From: Pseudomonas sp. KBW05
GTDB taxonomy: Bacteria > Pseudomonadota > Gammaproteobacteria > Pseudomonadales > Pseudomonadaceae
Reading direction: 5' to 3'
DNA length: 64,000 nucleotides
Assembly: GCF_003852405.1 (NCBI RefSeq)
Contig: NZ_QAJM01000039.1
Coordinates: 86,810-150,809, forward strand
The translations under genes were made by a program, and so were the position numbers. Below are positions 18,187 to 26,051 of the stretch, one piece after another. Position 1 is the stretch's first letter. Each line of letters begins with the position of its first letter. The notes beneath the pieces were generated by a model. It was not told the DNA's origin. It did not search any database and worked only from the letters and a program-made list of their open reading frames with translations.

Positions 18187-20974
18187 AAACGACTCGTTCG
18201 TAGGGAGCCAGGGCACTGAACAAGGCTCGCAGCGTAAAAGGTTTGACCAGGCACTGGTTCATGCCCGCCGCCAGGCACAGGGCGTCCTCACCGCGCAGGG
18301 CGTTGGCGGTGGCGCCGATGATCGGGGTGGTGCAGCCCAGGTTGCGCAGGGCTTCGGCCAGTTCGTAGCCGTTGAGCCTGGGCATGTTGACGTCCGTGAG
18401 CACGATGTCGAAGGCGCCGTCGTGCCAGCGTGACAAGGCTTCTTCACCGTCGCTGCTCAAGACCACGGTGCAGCCCAGCTCTTCGAGTTGGTCACGCAGG
18501 ATCAGTTGGTTGATCACGTTGTCTTCGGCCACCAGGATGTGCAGGTGTAACGGGCGCAGGTCGCGCAGATCGCCAGGCGCCGACGGCAGGGCCACCTGGC
18601 CACCCTGGGCTTGGTGAACCGCTTGTTGGATGGCTTGCAGGTCGTTGAGGTTGACCTGCCAGCCGCCGCCCGTGAACTGCGGGGCAAACGCCCCTTCGCC
18701 GCTGGCGATAACGCGCGGCCCGTGCCAGGGCGCGCTGAATGACGGTTCGATGGGGCCGGGATGCAGTTCCAGGAGCACGCCGTTGTCGGCCAGCGCCAGG
18801 CAGGACGGCACGCCGATCTGCGGGCGGGCGCCCCAGCGGCGCAACCAGCCACAGGCGCTCTCGGCCAGTTCGCGTACCGGCGAAATCACGTAGACAATCT
18901 CCGCCGCCAGCTCGTTCAGGTGCGCAGCCGTTGCACTGGCGCAGGGTTGCTCCAACGGCAGGGTCAGGGAAAAGCTGCTGCCCAGTCCGGGCTCGCTGAC
19001 CGTGCGCAGGGTGCCGTTCATCAAGTGGGTCAGGCGCAGGCAGATAGGCAGGCCGAGACCGGTGCCCGCGACCACGTTGGTGTTGCCCTCGGTCTGGTAG
19101 AACGGCTCGAAAATCAGCGCCTGGTCGGCCGGCGCAATGCCTTTGCCGGTGTCCGAGACTTGCCATTGCAGGCACACCCGCTCGCCTTCGCGGCTGAGCA
19201 ACTTGACCCGCAACACCACGCGCCCGGAGTCGGTGAACTTGACCGCATTGCTCAGCAGGTTGTTGAGGATCTGCCGCACGCGGCTGACGTCGCCGATCAG
19301 CCGTTCCGGCACGTGCGGGTCGAGGCAGGCGTACAGGTGCAAACCCTTGCTGTGCGCGGCGGCGGCGTAGCCTTGTACCGCCTCCAGCACCAAGGCGGGC
19401 ACGGAGAATTCGCTCAACTCCAGGGCCAGTTGCCCGGCTTCGATCTTGGACACGTCCAGCACATCGCAGATCAGTTGCAGCAAGGTCGCGGAGGAACCTT
19501 CGATGGCGCGCAGGTAGCTTTTCTGTTGCGCGTCCAGGCGTGTGCGGGCCAGCAGTTCGAGGGTGCCGAGCACGCCGTAGAGCGGGGTGCGGATTTCATG
19601 GCTCATGGTGGCGAGGAACAGGGTCTTGGCTTCGTTGGCGGTATCGGCGGCCTGGCGCGCCTGTTCCAGCGCCGCTTCGATCTGGGTGCGCGCGCTGATG
19701 TCGCTGAAGGCGCAGAGCAACACGTCTTCACCTTTGTAGCGCGTGGGCGCGCAGCTCAGGTACAGGTGGCGGCCATCGGCGGTCTCGAAGTAGTCCGTGA
19801 GGCACGGCGCGGTGGGGTCGAAGGCGCCATTGATCCAGCCAGCGCCGAGTTGCGCGCTGCTGTGGCCGAGCCAGTGTTGGGCCAGGGTGTTTTCCAGCAC
19901 GATTTGGCCGTCGGTGCGGCGCAGCACGCAAAGGGCCACGGGGGCGGTCTGGATCACGTCGCGGCTGAACAGCTCGCTTTCCACCAGCGCCTGGATGCGG
20001 TGGATCGCGGGTTTGATAAAGCGGTGCTCCAGGCGCCGGGTCAGCAGGCACACCAGGCTGATGCTCAGCAGGCAGAACAGCAGCGCACCGCTGATTTGCG
20101 GCCACAAGGCCCAGAGCACCGCGCGCAGGTCGATGGAGTAGGTGAGTTGCCAGTCCGAGGATTTCAGCTGTTTGCGTAACACCAATTGCTCGGGCAACCA
20201 GCCGTTGCCGACAAAGCCAAAGAAGTCCTGTTGCCGCAGCAGCGGCAGGTTTTGCCCGGGCGGGGGCTTGTGGCTGTTGGTGAACAGCGGCATGCCCTGG
20301 GCATTGAACATGGTGAACTCACCGGCGCTGTGGTCGTTGAGGGCATTGGAGACTTCGCGGTCGTCCATTTCCAGGCCGAGCCAGCCGGACTCCGGGTCGC
20401 GCTCGTCCAGGCGAATGAAGATGTACAACTGTGAGTGGCCGTCGCTGGCGTGGGTCAGCCAGAGTTCGCGCAAGGCGTCCTGATGTTTGAGGGCTTGCAG
20501 TTGGCCGAGCATCGCCGGGGGGAAGTCGGCGGCCGCCGGGGTGGTGTCGTACAGCCGCGACACCTGGGCTGCGCTGCTGACGTACAGCAGGTTGAGCTGC
20601 TTGGCCTGCAAATAATCGCGCATGCGCTGGGTCAGCCAGATGCTCCATTGCCGGCCCGGCGTGTGCCCCAGCAGCAGGCGGATTTCTTCATCGGAGACCG
20701 GCAGGCTCACTTCGGCCTTGCGTGTGGCCGACAGGCTGAGGCTCTCCAGCAGCGCCTCGCGGGTGGTGAAAAAGGTATGCGCCTCGGCGATGGCGCTGCT
20801 CATGTAGCTGCGCCGCTGGGAGACTTCATTGTTGAAGGTGAACAGCAAAAAGCTGTACACGCCGCCGAGAATGCCCACCAGCAGCACCAGGGCAAACACG
20901 CGCAGAAGGCGGCGTGCGGCATAGGGCGTGGACAGGACCGGGCTGATTTGATGGAGGACGTTCTTTAATCGCAT
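18173..20974 (-). CDS. Hybrid sensor kinase without Hpt (PvrS-like)
   Basis: From ATG 20974 the protein has 933 residues: TM1 at about 25-45, a periplasmic region of about 240 residues, TM2 at 288-311, PAS-like segment, HisKA with His459 in MSHEIRTPLYG, HATPase (GTGLGLPI), and a C-terminal REC (LHILVAEDNVIN, LVLTDVNMPRLNGYE). It stops right after the REC with LRALFSALAPYERVVYEAL and has no Hpt, unlike its paralogue downstream. HisKA segments of the two kinases are nearly identical, so they arose by duplication. The Shine-Dalgarno is weak. An in-frame TTG at 21046 would run through the candidate RcsB box and is not favoured. Confidence 0.9.
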   Translation of the reverse strand: MRLKNVLHQISPVLSTPYAARRLLRVFALVLLVGILGGVYSFLLFTFNNEVSQRRSYMSSAIAEAHTFFTTREALLESLSLSATRKAEVSLPVSDEEIRLLLGHTPGRQWSIWLTQRMRDYLQAKQLNLLYVSSAAQVSRLYDTTPAAADFPPAMLGQLQALKHQDALRELWLTHASDGHSQLYIFIRLDERDPESGWLGLEMDDREVSNALNDHSAGEFTMFNAQGMPLFTNSHKPPPGQNLPLLRQQDFFGFVGNGWLPEQLVLRKQLKSSDWQLTYSIDLRAVLWALWPQISGALLFCLLSISLVCLLTRRLEHRFIKPAIHRIQALVESELFSRDVIQTAPVALCVLRRTDGQIVLENTLAQHWLGHSSAQLGAGWINGAFDPTAPCLTDYFETADGRHLYLSCAPTRYKGEDVLLCAFSDISARTQIEAALEQARQAADTANEAKTLFLATMSHEIRTPLYGVLGTLELLARTRLDAQQKSYLRAIEGSSATLLQLICDVLDVSKIEAGQLALELSEFSVPALVLEAVQGYAAAAHSKGLHLYACLDPHVPERLIGDVSRVRQILNNLLSNAVKFTDSGRVVLRVKLLSREGERVCLQWQVSDTGKGIAPADQALIFEPFYQTEGNTNVVAGTGLGLPICLRLTHLMNGTLRTVSEPGLGSSFSLTLPLEQPCASATAAHLNELAAEIVYVISPVRELAESACGWLRRWGARPQIGVPSCLALADNGVLLELHPGPIEPSFSAPWHGPRVIASGEGAFAPQFTGGGWQVNLNDLQAIQQAVHQAQGGQVALPSAPGDLRDLRPLHLHILVAEDNVINQLILRDQLEELGCTVVLSSDGEEALSRWHDGAFDIVLTDVNMPRLNGYELAEALRNLGCTTPIIGATANALRGEDALCLAAGMNQCLVKPFTLRALFSALAPYERVVYEAL

Positions 20975-21011
20975 CCCGGCACTGTAGGGACGGGGGAGTG
21001 TAGGAGAAATC

Positions 21012-21026
21012 AGACGATCCTTAGAA
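21012..21026 (-). promoter_or_regulatory. Second copy of the candidate RcsB box, upstream of the PvrS-like kinase gene
   Basis: AGACGATCCTTAGAA is an exact 15-base match to the element at 13073-13087 and has the same orientation relative to transcription. It lies 38-52 bases before the kinase ATG. On the minus strand a TACACT at about seven bases past the box could be a -10, which would put the box over the -35. The match suggests the signalling operon is controlled by its own RcsB-like product. Confidence 0.5.
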
Positions 21027-21064
21027 CCGTTCCGCTGAAATACCAAGCAAGCTAATTATTCCAT

Positions 21065-21092
21065 TTGACATTCGCTGCCTAAGCAGTAACAT
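21065..21092 (+). promoter_or_regulatory. Sigma-70-type promoter of the marR-efflux operon
   Basis: A perfect -35 TTGACA (21065-21070) is followed after 16 bp by TAACAT (21087-21092), four of six matches to the -10. The first operator palindrome lies wholly in the spacer, so a bound repressor would block RNA polymerase. Confidence 0.6.
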
Positions 21093-21119
21093 CTCGTCAC
21101 ACATTCACTGCTTAGGCAG
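21075..21119. promoter_or_regulatory. Two palindromic operators of the MarR-type repressor
   Basis: CTGCCTAAGCAG at 21075-21086 and CTGCTTAGGCAG at 21108-21119 are reverse complements of one another, and each is a near-perfect palindrome. Their centres are 33 bp apart, about three helical turns. The first lies between the -35 and -10 and the second just past the expected start of transcription. The arrangement is typical of MarR autorepression. Confidence 0.7.
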
Positions 21120-21137
21120 TAATAAGGTGACTTCCCA

Positions 21138-21611
21138 ATGAAACACTTCACCCCCGACAACTTCCACAACTGCCACCTCGGCCTGTTGCTGGGCCGCGCC
21201 GCACTGCTCAAAGACCGGATTATCGACACCCATATGGAGCCGTACGGCATCACTGCCGCGCAGTTCAAGGTGTTGGTGATCATGGCGCTCTACGGCATCG
21301 ACACCCCGGCCGAGCTGTGCCGCCACCTGTCGCTGGACAGCGGCTCGATGACCCGCATGCTCGACCGCCTGGAGCAAAAGGGCCTGCTCGAACGCCAACG
21401 TTCGGCCCAGGACCGCCGCCAAGTGCAGCTGGTGCTGACGGCCGAGGGCCAGAAGCTTGCGGACACCTTGCCCCACGTTGGCACCGAAGCCCTGAACCAG
21501 TTGGCCGGCTCTCTGGAGCCCGGCGAACTGGCAGACCTGGAACGCATCCTCAAGAAAATTCTGATAGCCGCAGGTGACTCCATCACCCTGCTGCGGGTAG
21601 GTAAAGAATGA
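21138..21611 (+). CDS. MarR family transcriptional regulator
   Basis: The 157-residue protein has the MarR winged-helix core: ITAAQFKVLVIMALYG, the recognition region TPAELCRHLSLDSGSMTRMLDRLEQKGLLER, and the wing QDRRQVQLVLTAEG, with Arg-Arg/Asp contacts conserved. It is the first gene of the efflux operon and probably represses it through the two palindromes upstream, with release by a toxic ligand (established for EmrR/MprA-type regulators, inferred here). AAGGTGA gives a good ribosome site. The stop overlaps the next start in ATGA. Confidence 0.92.
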   Translation: MKHFTPDNFHNCHLGLLLGRAALLKDRIIDTHMEPYGITAAQFKVLVIMALYGIDTPAELCRHLSLDSGSMTRMLDRLEQKGLLERQRSAQDRRQVQLVLTAEGQKLADTLPHVGTEALNQLAGSLEPGELADLERILKKILIAAGDSITLLRVGKE

Positions 21612-23059
21612 ACACACGTGCCCTTTGCCTGGTGCTGGTGGCCATGAGCATGGCCGGTTGCGCCAACTTCAGCGGCCTCGACACCCAGGGCCAGCGCCTC
21701 GACGCCAACAGCCTGCAAACCGGTAAATCCCTGAGCGGTGTGACGCTGTCGCCCGCCGCCTGGCCGAGCGCCGACTGGTGGAAAAGCCTCGGTGACCCAC
21801 AACTCGACGGCCTGATCGTCGAGGCCCTGCAAAACAGTCCCGACATGCAAGTCGCCAGCGCCCGTGCCCACCAGGCCGAAGCCGCGGCGTTTGCCGCCGA
21901 TGCCGCGCGCATGCCGACCCTGGACGCCAGCGCTGGTGTCAGCCGCTCGCGCCTGGCCAAGGATAAAGACCCGCTGGGGCAGGGCGATGCCTACGCCACC
22001 GTGCGAAATATCGGCGCCAGCTTCAATTACAACTTCGACCTGTGGGGTGGCCAGCGCGCCGCCTGGGAAGCCGCGCTGGGCCAGGCCCGCGCCGCCGAAG
22101 TCGACCAGCAGGCCGCGCGCCTGACCCTGGCCGCCAACGTGGCCAAGGCCTACAGCGATCTGGGCCAGGCGCATATCGTGCGTGACCTGGCCAATGACGA
22201 CCTCAAGCGCACCCGGCAGATGCTCGACCTCGGTAAGCGTCGCTTGAATTCGGGCATCGACAGCCAGTACCAGTACCAGCAGACCGAAAGCCTGGAAGCC
22301 AGCTCGCAGTCGCAATTGATCGACGCGGAGAAACAACTGGCCAGCGCCAAGATCGCCCTGGCGGTGTTGCTCGGCAAAGGCCCGGACCGTGGCGGCGAGT
22401 TGAGCCGGCCCAACGTGCTTAAACCCGGCGCCGTCGCCGTGCCATCGGTACTGCCCGCCGAATTGCTCGGCCGTCGTCCCGACCTGATCGCGGCGCGTTG
22501 GCGTGTCGAGGCGGCGAGCAAGAACATCGCCGCGAGCAAGACCCGCTTCTACCCCAACCTCAACCTGAGCGCGAGCGCTGGGGCCGAGTCGTTGCTGGGG
22601 GATGCGATGTTTGGTTCGGCCAGCCGTTTCTTCAGCATTGCGCCGACGATCTCGCTGCCGATCTTCGACGGCGGCCGCCTGCGCGCCGACCTCGATGCCC
22701 GCGACGCCGACTACGACCTGGCCGTGGCCCAGTACAACAAAACCCTGGTGCAAGCCTTGGGTGACATTGGCAACACCATCACTCAACTGCGCGACACCGG
22801 CCGGCAGATCCAGGCCCAGCAACACGCCGCCGACATCGCCCAGCAGTCCTACGACACCGGCGTGCAGCGCTACAGCTCCGGCGTCGGCAACTACCTGGAT
22901 GTGCTGAGCATCGAGCAGCAATTGCTGCAGGCCCAGCGCCAGTTGGCCACGCTCAACGCGGCGCAGATCGATCTGTCGATTCAATTGATGCAGGCCCTGG
23001 GTGGCGGGTTCAACGCCGCAAACGTGGCAGCGGCCACCCCAGCAACGCGTACGGAATAA
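21608..23059 (+). CDS. Outer-membrane efflux lipoprotein (OprM/NodT family)
   Basis: The 483-residue protein has a lipoprotein signal with lipobox SMAGC (Cys18) and two outer-membrane efflux repeats. NodT-family motifs are clear: WWKSLGDPQLDGLI at the mature N-terminus, LLGRRPDLIAARWRVEAASKNIAASKTRFYPNL in the middle, and a coiled-coil segment RYSSGVGNYLDVLSIEQQLLQAQRQL. It should form the trimeric outer-membrane channel of a tripartite pump with the adaptor and MFS transporter encoded downstream. Confidence 0.93.
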   Translation: MNTRALCLVLVAMSMAGCANFSGLDTQGQRLDANSLQTGKSLSGVTLSPAAWPSADWWKSLGDPQLDGLIVEALQNSPDMQVASARAHQAEAAAFAADAARMPTLDASAGVSRSRLAKDKDPLGQGDAYATVRNIGASFNYNFDLWGGQRAAWEAALGQARAAEVDQQAARLTLAANVAKAYSDLGQAHIVRDLANDDLKRTRQMLDLGKRRLNSGIDSQYQYQQTESLEASSQSQLIDAEKQLASAKIALAVLLGKGPDRGGELSRPNVLKPGAVAVPSVLPAELLGRRPDLIAARWRVEAASKNIAASKTRFYPNLNLSASAGAESLLGDAMFGSASRFFSIAPTISLPIFDGGRLRADLDARDADYDLAVAQYNKTLVQALGDIGNTITQLRDTGRQIQAQQHAADIAQQSYDTGVQRYSSGVGNYLDVLSIEQQLLQAQRQLATLNAAQIDLSIQLMQALGGGFNAANVAAATPATRTE

Positions 23060-23074
23060 TTTGAGGTAATCGTC

Positions 23075-24268
23075 ATGGCCACTGCCGACAGCAACACCGC
23101 AACAGCGCAAGACAACAACCCACGCAAACGCAAGGTCATGCTGATTGGCCTGGCGCTGATCGTCATCCTCAGCGTTGCCGGCGTATGGGCCTGGCACGAG
23201 CTTTACGGGCGCTTCAGCGAAAGCACCGACGACGCCTACGTGAACGGCAACGTGGTGGAAATCACCCCGCTGGTCACCGGCACCGTGGTCAGCATCGGCG
23301 CCGACGATGGCGATCTGGTCCACGAAGGCCAGGTGCTGGTCAACTTCGACCCGAACGACGCTGCCGTTGGCCTGCAAAGTGCCCAGGCCAACCTGGCCCG
23401 CACCGTGCGCCAGGTACGTGGCTTGTACAGCAACGTCGATGGCATGAAGGCCCAGGTGCTGGCGCAGCAAGCCAACGTGCAAAAGGCCCAGGACAACTAC
23501 ACCCGGCGTAAGAACCTCGCCGCTGGCGGGGCGATTTCCCAGGAAGAGCTGTCCCACGCTCGCGATGACCTGACCTCGGCGCAAAACGCCCTGGCCAACG
23601 TGCAGCAACAGTTCAAGACCAGCAGCGCGCTGGTGGATGACACGGTGATTTCGTCCCACCCGGACGTGCAGGCCGCCGCCGCCCAACTGCGTCAGGCGTA
23701 TCTCACGGATGCGCGCAGCACCTTGATTGCACCGGTGACTGGCTATGTGGCCAAGCGCACCGTGCAACTGGGCCAGCGTGTACAGCCAGGCACGGCGTTG
23801 ATGGCGGTGATTCCGCTGAACCAGCTGTGGATCGACGCGAACTTCAAGGAAACCCAACTGCGCGACATGCGCATCGGCCAGCCGGTGGACATCGAGTCGG
23901 ATATCTACGGCAGCGACGTGAAGTTCAGCGGCACCATCGACAGCCTTGGCGCGGGCACCGGCAGTGCGTTTGCCCTGCTGCCGGCGCAGAACGCCACCGG
24001 TAACTGGATCAAGATCGTGCAGCGGGTGCCGGTGCGCATCCACATCAATGCCGAGGAGCTGGCCAAACATCCGCTGCGGGTGGGCTTGTCCACCGTGGTC
24101 AATGTGGACCTGCACGACCAGAGCGGCCCGGTGCTGGCGCAACAGGCGCCGCAAAAAGCCTCGTTCAGCACCAACGTGTATGACCGCCAACTCGCCGAAG
24201 CCGACGCCATGATCACCCAGTTGATCCATGACAACAGCCTCGCCGCACCCAAGGCTGTGCAACGCTGA
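23075..24268 (+). CDS. EmrA-type periplasmic adaptor (HlyD family)
   Basis: The 397-residue protein has one N-terminal transmembrane helix (VMLIGLALIVILSVAGVWAW, about 23-42). After it come ESTDDAYVNGNVVEITPLVTGTV, which is the first half of the lipoyl domain in EmrA, an alpha-helical hairpin of about 100 residues, the second lipoyl half (LIAPVTGYVAKRTVQLGQRVQPG), and the WIDANFKETQL beta-barrel motif of EmrA/FusE proteins. It joins the inner-membrane MFS pump to the outer-membrane channel. It lies 15 bp after the channel gene and overlaps the pump gene by one base. Confidence 0.93.
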   Translation: MATADSNTATAQDNNPRKRKVMLIGLALIVILSVAGVWAWHELYGRFSESTDDAYVNGNVVEITPLVTGTVVSIGADDGDLVHEGQVLVNFDPNDAAVGLQSAQANLARTVRQVRGLYSNVDGMKAQVLAQQANVQKAQDNYTRRKNLAAGGAISQEELSHARDDLTSAQNALANVQQQFKTSSALVDDTVISSHPDVQAAAAQLRQAYLTDARSTLIAPVTGYVAKRTVQLGQRVQPGTALMAVIPLNQLWIDANFKETQLRDMRIGQPVDIESDIYGSDVKFSGTIDSLGAGTGSAFALLPAQNATGNWIKIVQRVPVRIHINAEELAKHPLRVGLSTVVNVDLHDQSGPVLAQQAPQKASFSTNVYDRQLAEADAMITQLIHDNSLAAPKAVQR

Positions 24269-25797
24269 TGAGCAATAACGCCTCCTTCACGCCACCCAGC
24301 CTGTTGATGGCCACTATTGGCCTGTCGCTGGCGACCTTTATGCAGGTGCTCGACACCACCATCGCCAACGTGGCGTTGCCGACGATTTCCGGCAACCTCG
24401 GCGTGAGTTCGGAGCAGGGCACCTGGGTCATCACCTCGTTTGCGGTGAGCAACGCCATCGCCTTGCCGCTCACCGGTTGGCTCAGCCGCCGGTTTGGCGA
24501 GGTGAAGCTGTTCCTGTGGGCGACCATCCTGTTTGTGCTGGCCTCGTTCCTCTGTGGCATTTCCACGTCGATGCCGGAGCTGATCGGCTTCCGGGTGTTG
24601 CAAGGCTTGGTCGCCGGGCCGTTGTACCCGATGACCCAGACGCTGCTGATCGCGGTCTACCCGCCGGCGAGGCGCGGCATGGCCCTGGCGCTGTTGGCGA
24701 TGGTCACGGTGGTGGCGCCGATTGCCGGGCCGATCCTTGGCGGTTGGATCACCGACAGCTACAGCTGGCCGTGGATCTTCTTTATCAACGTGCCCATCGG
24801 CATCTTTGCGGTGATGGTGGTGCGTTCGCAGCTGAAGAAACGCCCGGTGGTCACCAGCCACCAGCCAATGGATTACGTCGGCCTGCTGAGCTTGATCGTC
24901 GGCGTCGGCGCTTTGCAGATCATCCTCGACAAAGGCAATGACCTGGACTGGTTCGAATCCAACTTCATTATCATCGGTGCGGCGATTTCGGTGATTGCCC
25001 TGGCGGTGTTCATCATCTGGGAACTCACCGACAAGCACCCGGTGGTCAACCTGCGGCTGTTTGCCTACCGCAACTTCCGCATCGGCACCATCGTGTTGAT
25101 CCTGGGTTACGCGGGCTTCTTTGGGATCAACCTGATCCTGCCGCAATGGCTGCAAACCCAGATGGGCTACACCGCGACCTGGGCCGGCCTGGCGGTGGCG
25201 CCGATTGGCATCCTGCCGGTGTTGATGTCGCCGTTCGTGGGCAAGTACGCGCACAAGTTCGACCTGCGCTTGCTGGCGGGCCTGGCATTCCTGGCGATTG
25301 GCTTGAGCTGCTTTATGCGCGCGGGCTTCACCAATCAGGTGGACTTCCAGCACATCGCCCTGGTGCAACTGTTCATGGGTATCGGCGTGGCGCTGTTCTT
25401 TATGCCGACCTTGACCATCCTGATGTCCGATTTGCCACCGCACCAGATCGCCGACGGCGCTGGCCTGGCGACCTTCCTGCGCACCCTGGGCGGCAGCTTT
25501 GCGGCATCGCTGACCACCTGGATCTGGATTCGCCGGGCGGACCAGCACCATGCGTACATGAGCGAAAACATGACCACCTACGACTCGGCCACGCGCAATG
25601 CACTGGACGCGTTGGGTGGGGCAGGGCAGAAGGCCTATACGCAGCTGGACCAGATTCTCACCAGCCAGGCGTACATGATGTCCACCGTGGATTACTTCAC
25701 GTTGCTGGGGTGGATGTTCATGGGGTTGATGTTGCTGGTGTGGTTGGCGAAGCCGCCGTTTACGGCGAAGGCGGGGCCTGCGGCAAGCGGCCACTGA
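24268..25797 (+). CDS. EmrB/QacA-type MFS drug exporter (DHA2 family)
   Basis: The 509-residue protein has 14 predicted helices. Motif D1 is LDTTIANVALPTISGNLGVS, motif A is LSRRFGEVKLFLWATILF, and the antiporter motif C region is VAPIAGPILGGWITDSYSWPWIFFINVPIG. These are typical of DHA2 proton-driven exporters. With the adaptor and channel it would form an EmrAB-TolC-like pump that carries hydrophobic toxic compounds across both membranes. Substrates cannot be deduced. A REPIN follows the stop by 26 bp and probably closes the operon. Confidence 0.93.
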   Translation: MSNNASFTPPSLLMATIGLSLATFMQVLDTTIANVALPTISGNLGVSSEQGTWVITSFAVSNAIALPLTGWLSRRFGEVKLFLWATILFVLASFLCGISTSMPELIGFRVLQGLVAGPLYPMTQTLLIAVYPPARRGMALALLAMVTVVAPIAGPILGGWITDSYSWPWIFFINVPIGIFAVMVVRSQLKKRPVVTSHQPMDYVGLLSLIVGVGALQIILDKGNDLDWFESNFIIIGAAISVIALAVFIIWELTDKHPVVNLRLFAYRNFRIGTIVLILGYAGFFGINLILPQWLQTQMGYTATWAGLAVAPIGILPVLMSPFVGKYAHKFDLRLLAGLAFLAIGLSCFMRAGFTNQVDFQHIALVQLFMGIGVALFFMPTLTILMSDLPPHQIADGAGLATFLRTLGGSFAASLTTWIWIRRADQHHAYMSENMTTYDSATRNALDALGGAGQKAYTQLDQILTSQAYMMSTVDYFTLLGWMFMGLMLLVWLAKPPFTAKAGPAASGH

Positions 25798-25823
25798 TTC
25801 CGGGAGTGTGGAATACAATCCCC

Positions 25824-25913
25824 TGTGGGAGCGGGCTTGCTCGCGAAGGCGGTGGTTCAGTCGATACATAAGTTGACTGACACACCGCCTTCGCGAGCAA
25901 GCCCGCTCCCACA
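25824..25913. repeat. REPIN between the efflux operon and the T6SS island
   Basis: Inverted arms (TGTGGGAGCGGGCTTGC at 25824 and its complement ending 25913) enclose a 40-bp spacer. The doublet and its leading bases are almost identical to the REPIN at 37374-37463, so the T6SS island is bracketed by a matched pair. Confidence 0.92.
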
Positions 25914-25951
25914 GTTGGATCGGTGTTCACATCAGCAACTGACGCTATAGG

Positions 25952-25968
25952 TTGGGAAGTACCCTGCT
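25952..25968 (+). promoter_or_regulatory. Candidate sigma-54 promoter of the vgrG island
   Basis: TTGGGAAGTACCCTGCT matches TTGGCACG-N4-TTGCT with three mismatches, and GG and GC are correctly 12 bp apart. It lies 84 bp upstream of the vgrG ATG. RpoN control of hcp/vgrG units is known in several T6SS bacteria; here it is inference from sequence. Confidence 0.42.
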
Positions 25969-26051
25969 TTTAAAGAGGACCTTTCCGACATTATTCACCG
26001 ATAGCAAATCTTTACTCTCTGGACTTTCGCACCGTCCAGGGATGACAAGGT

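Noticed and set aside
21290-24262. A 990-codon open frame antisense to the efflux genes
   Set aside because: It runs across three well-supported genes and their junctions, with shadow-type composition and no motif.
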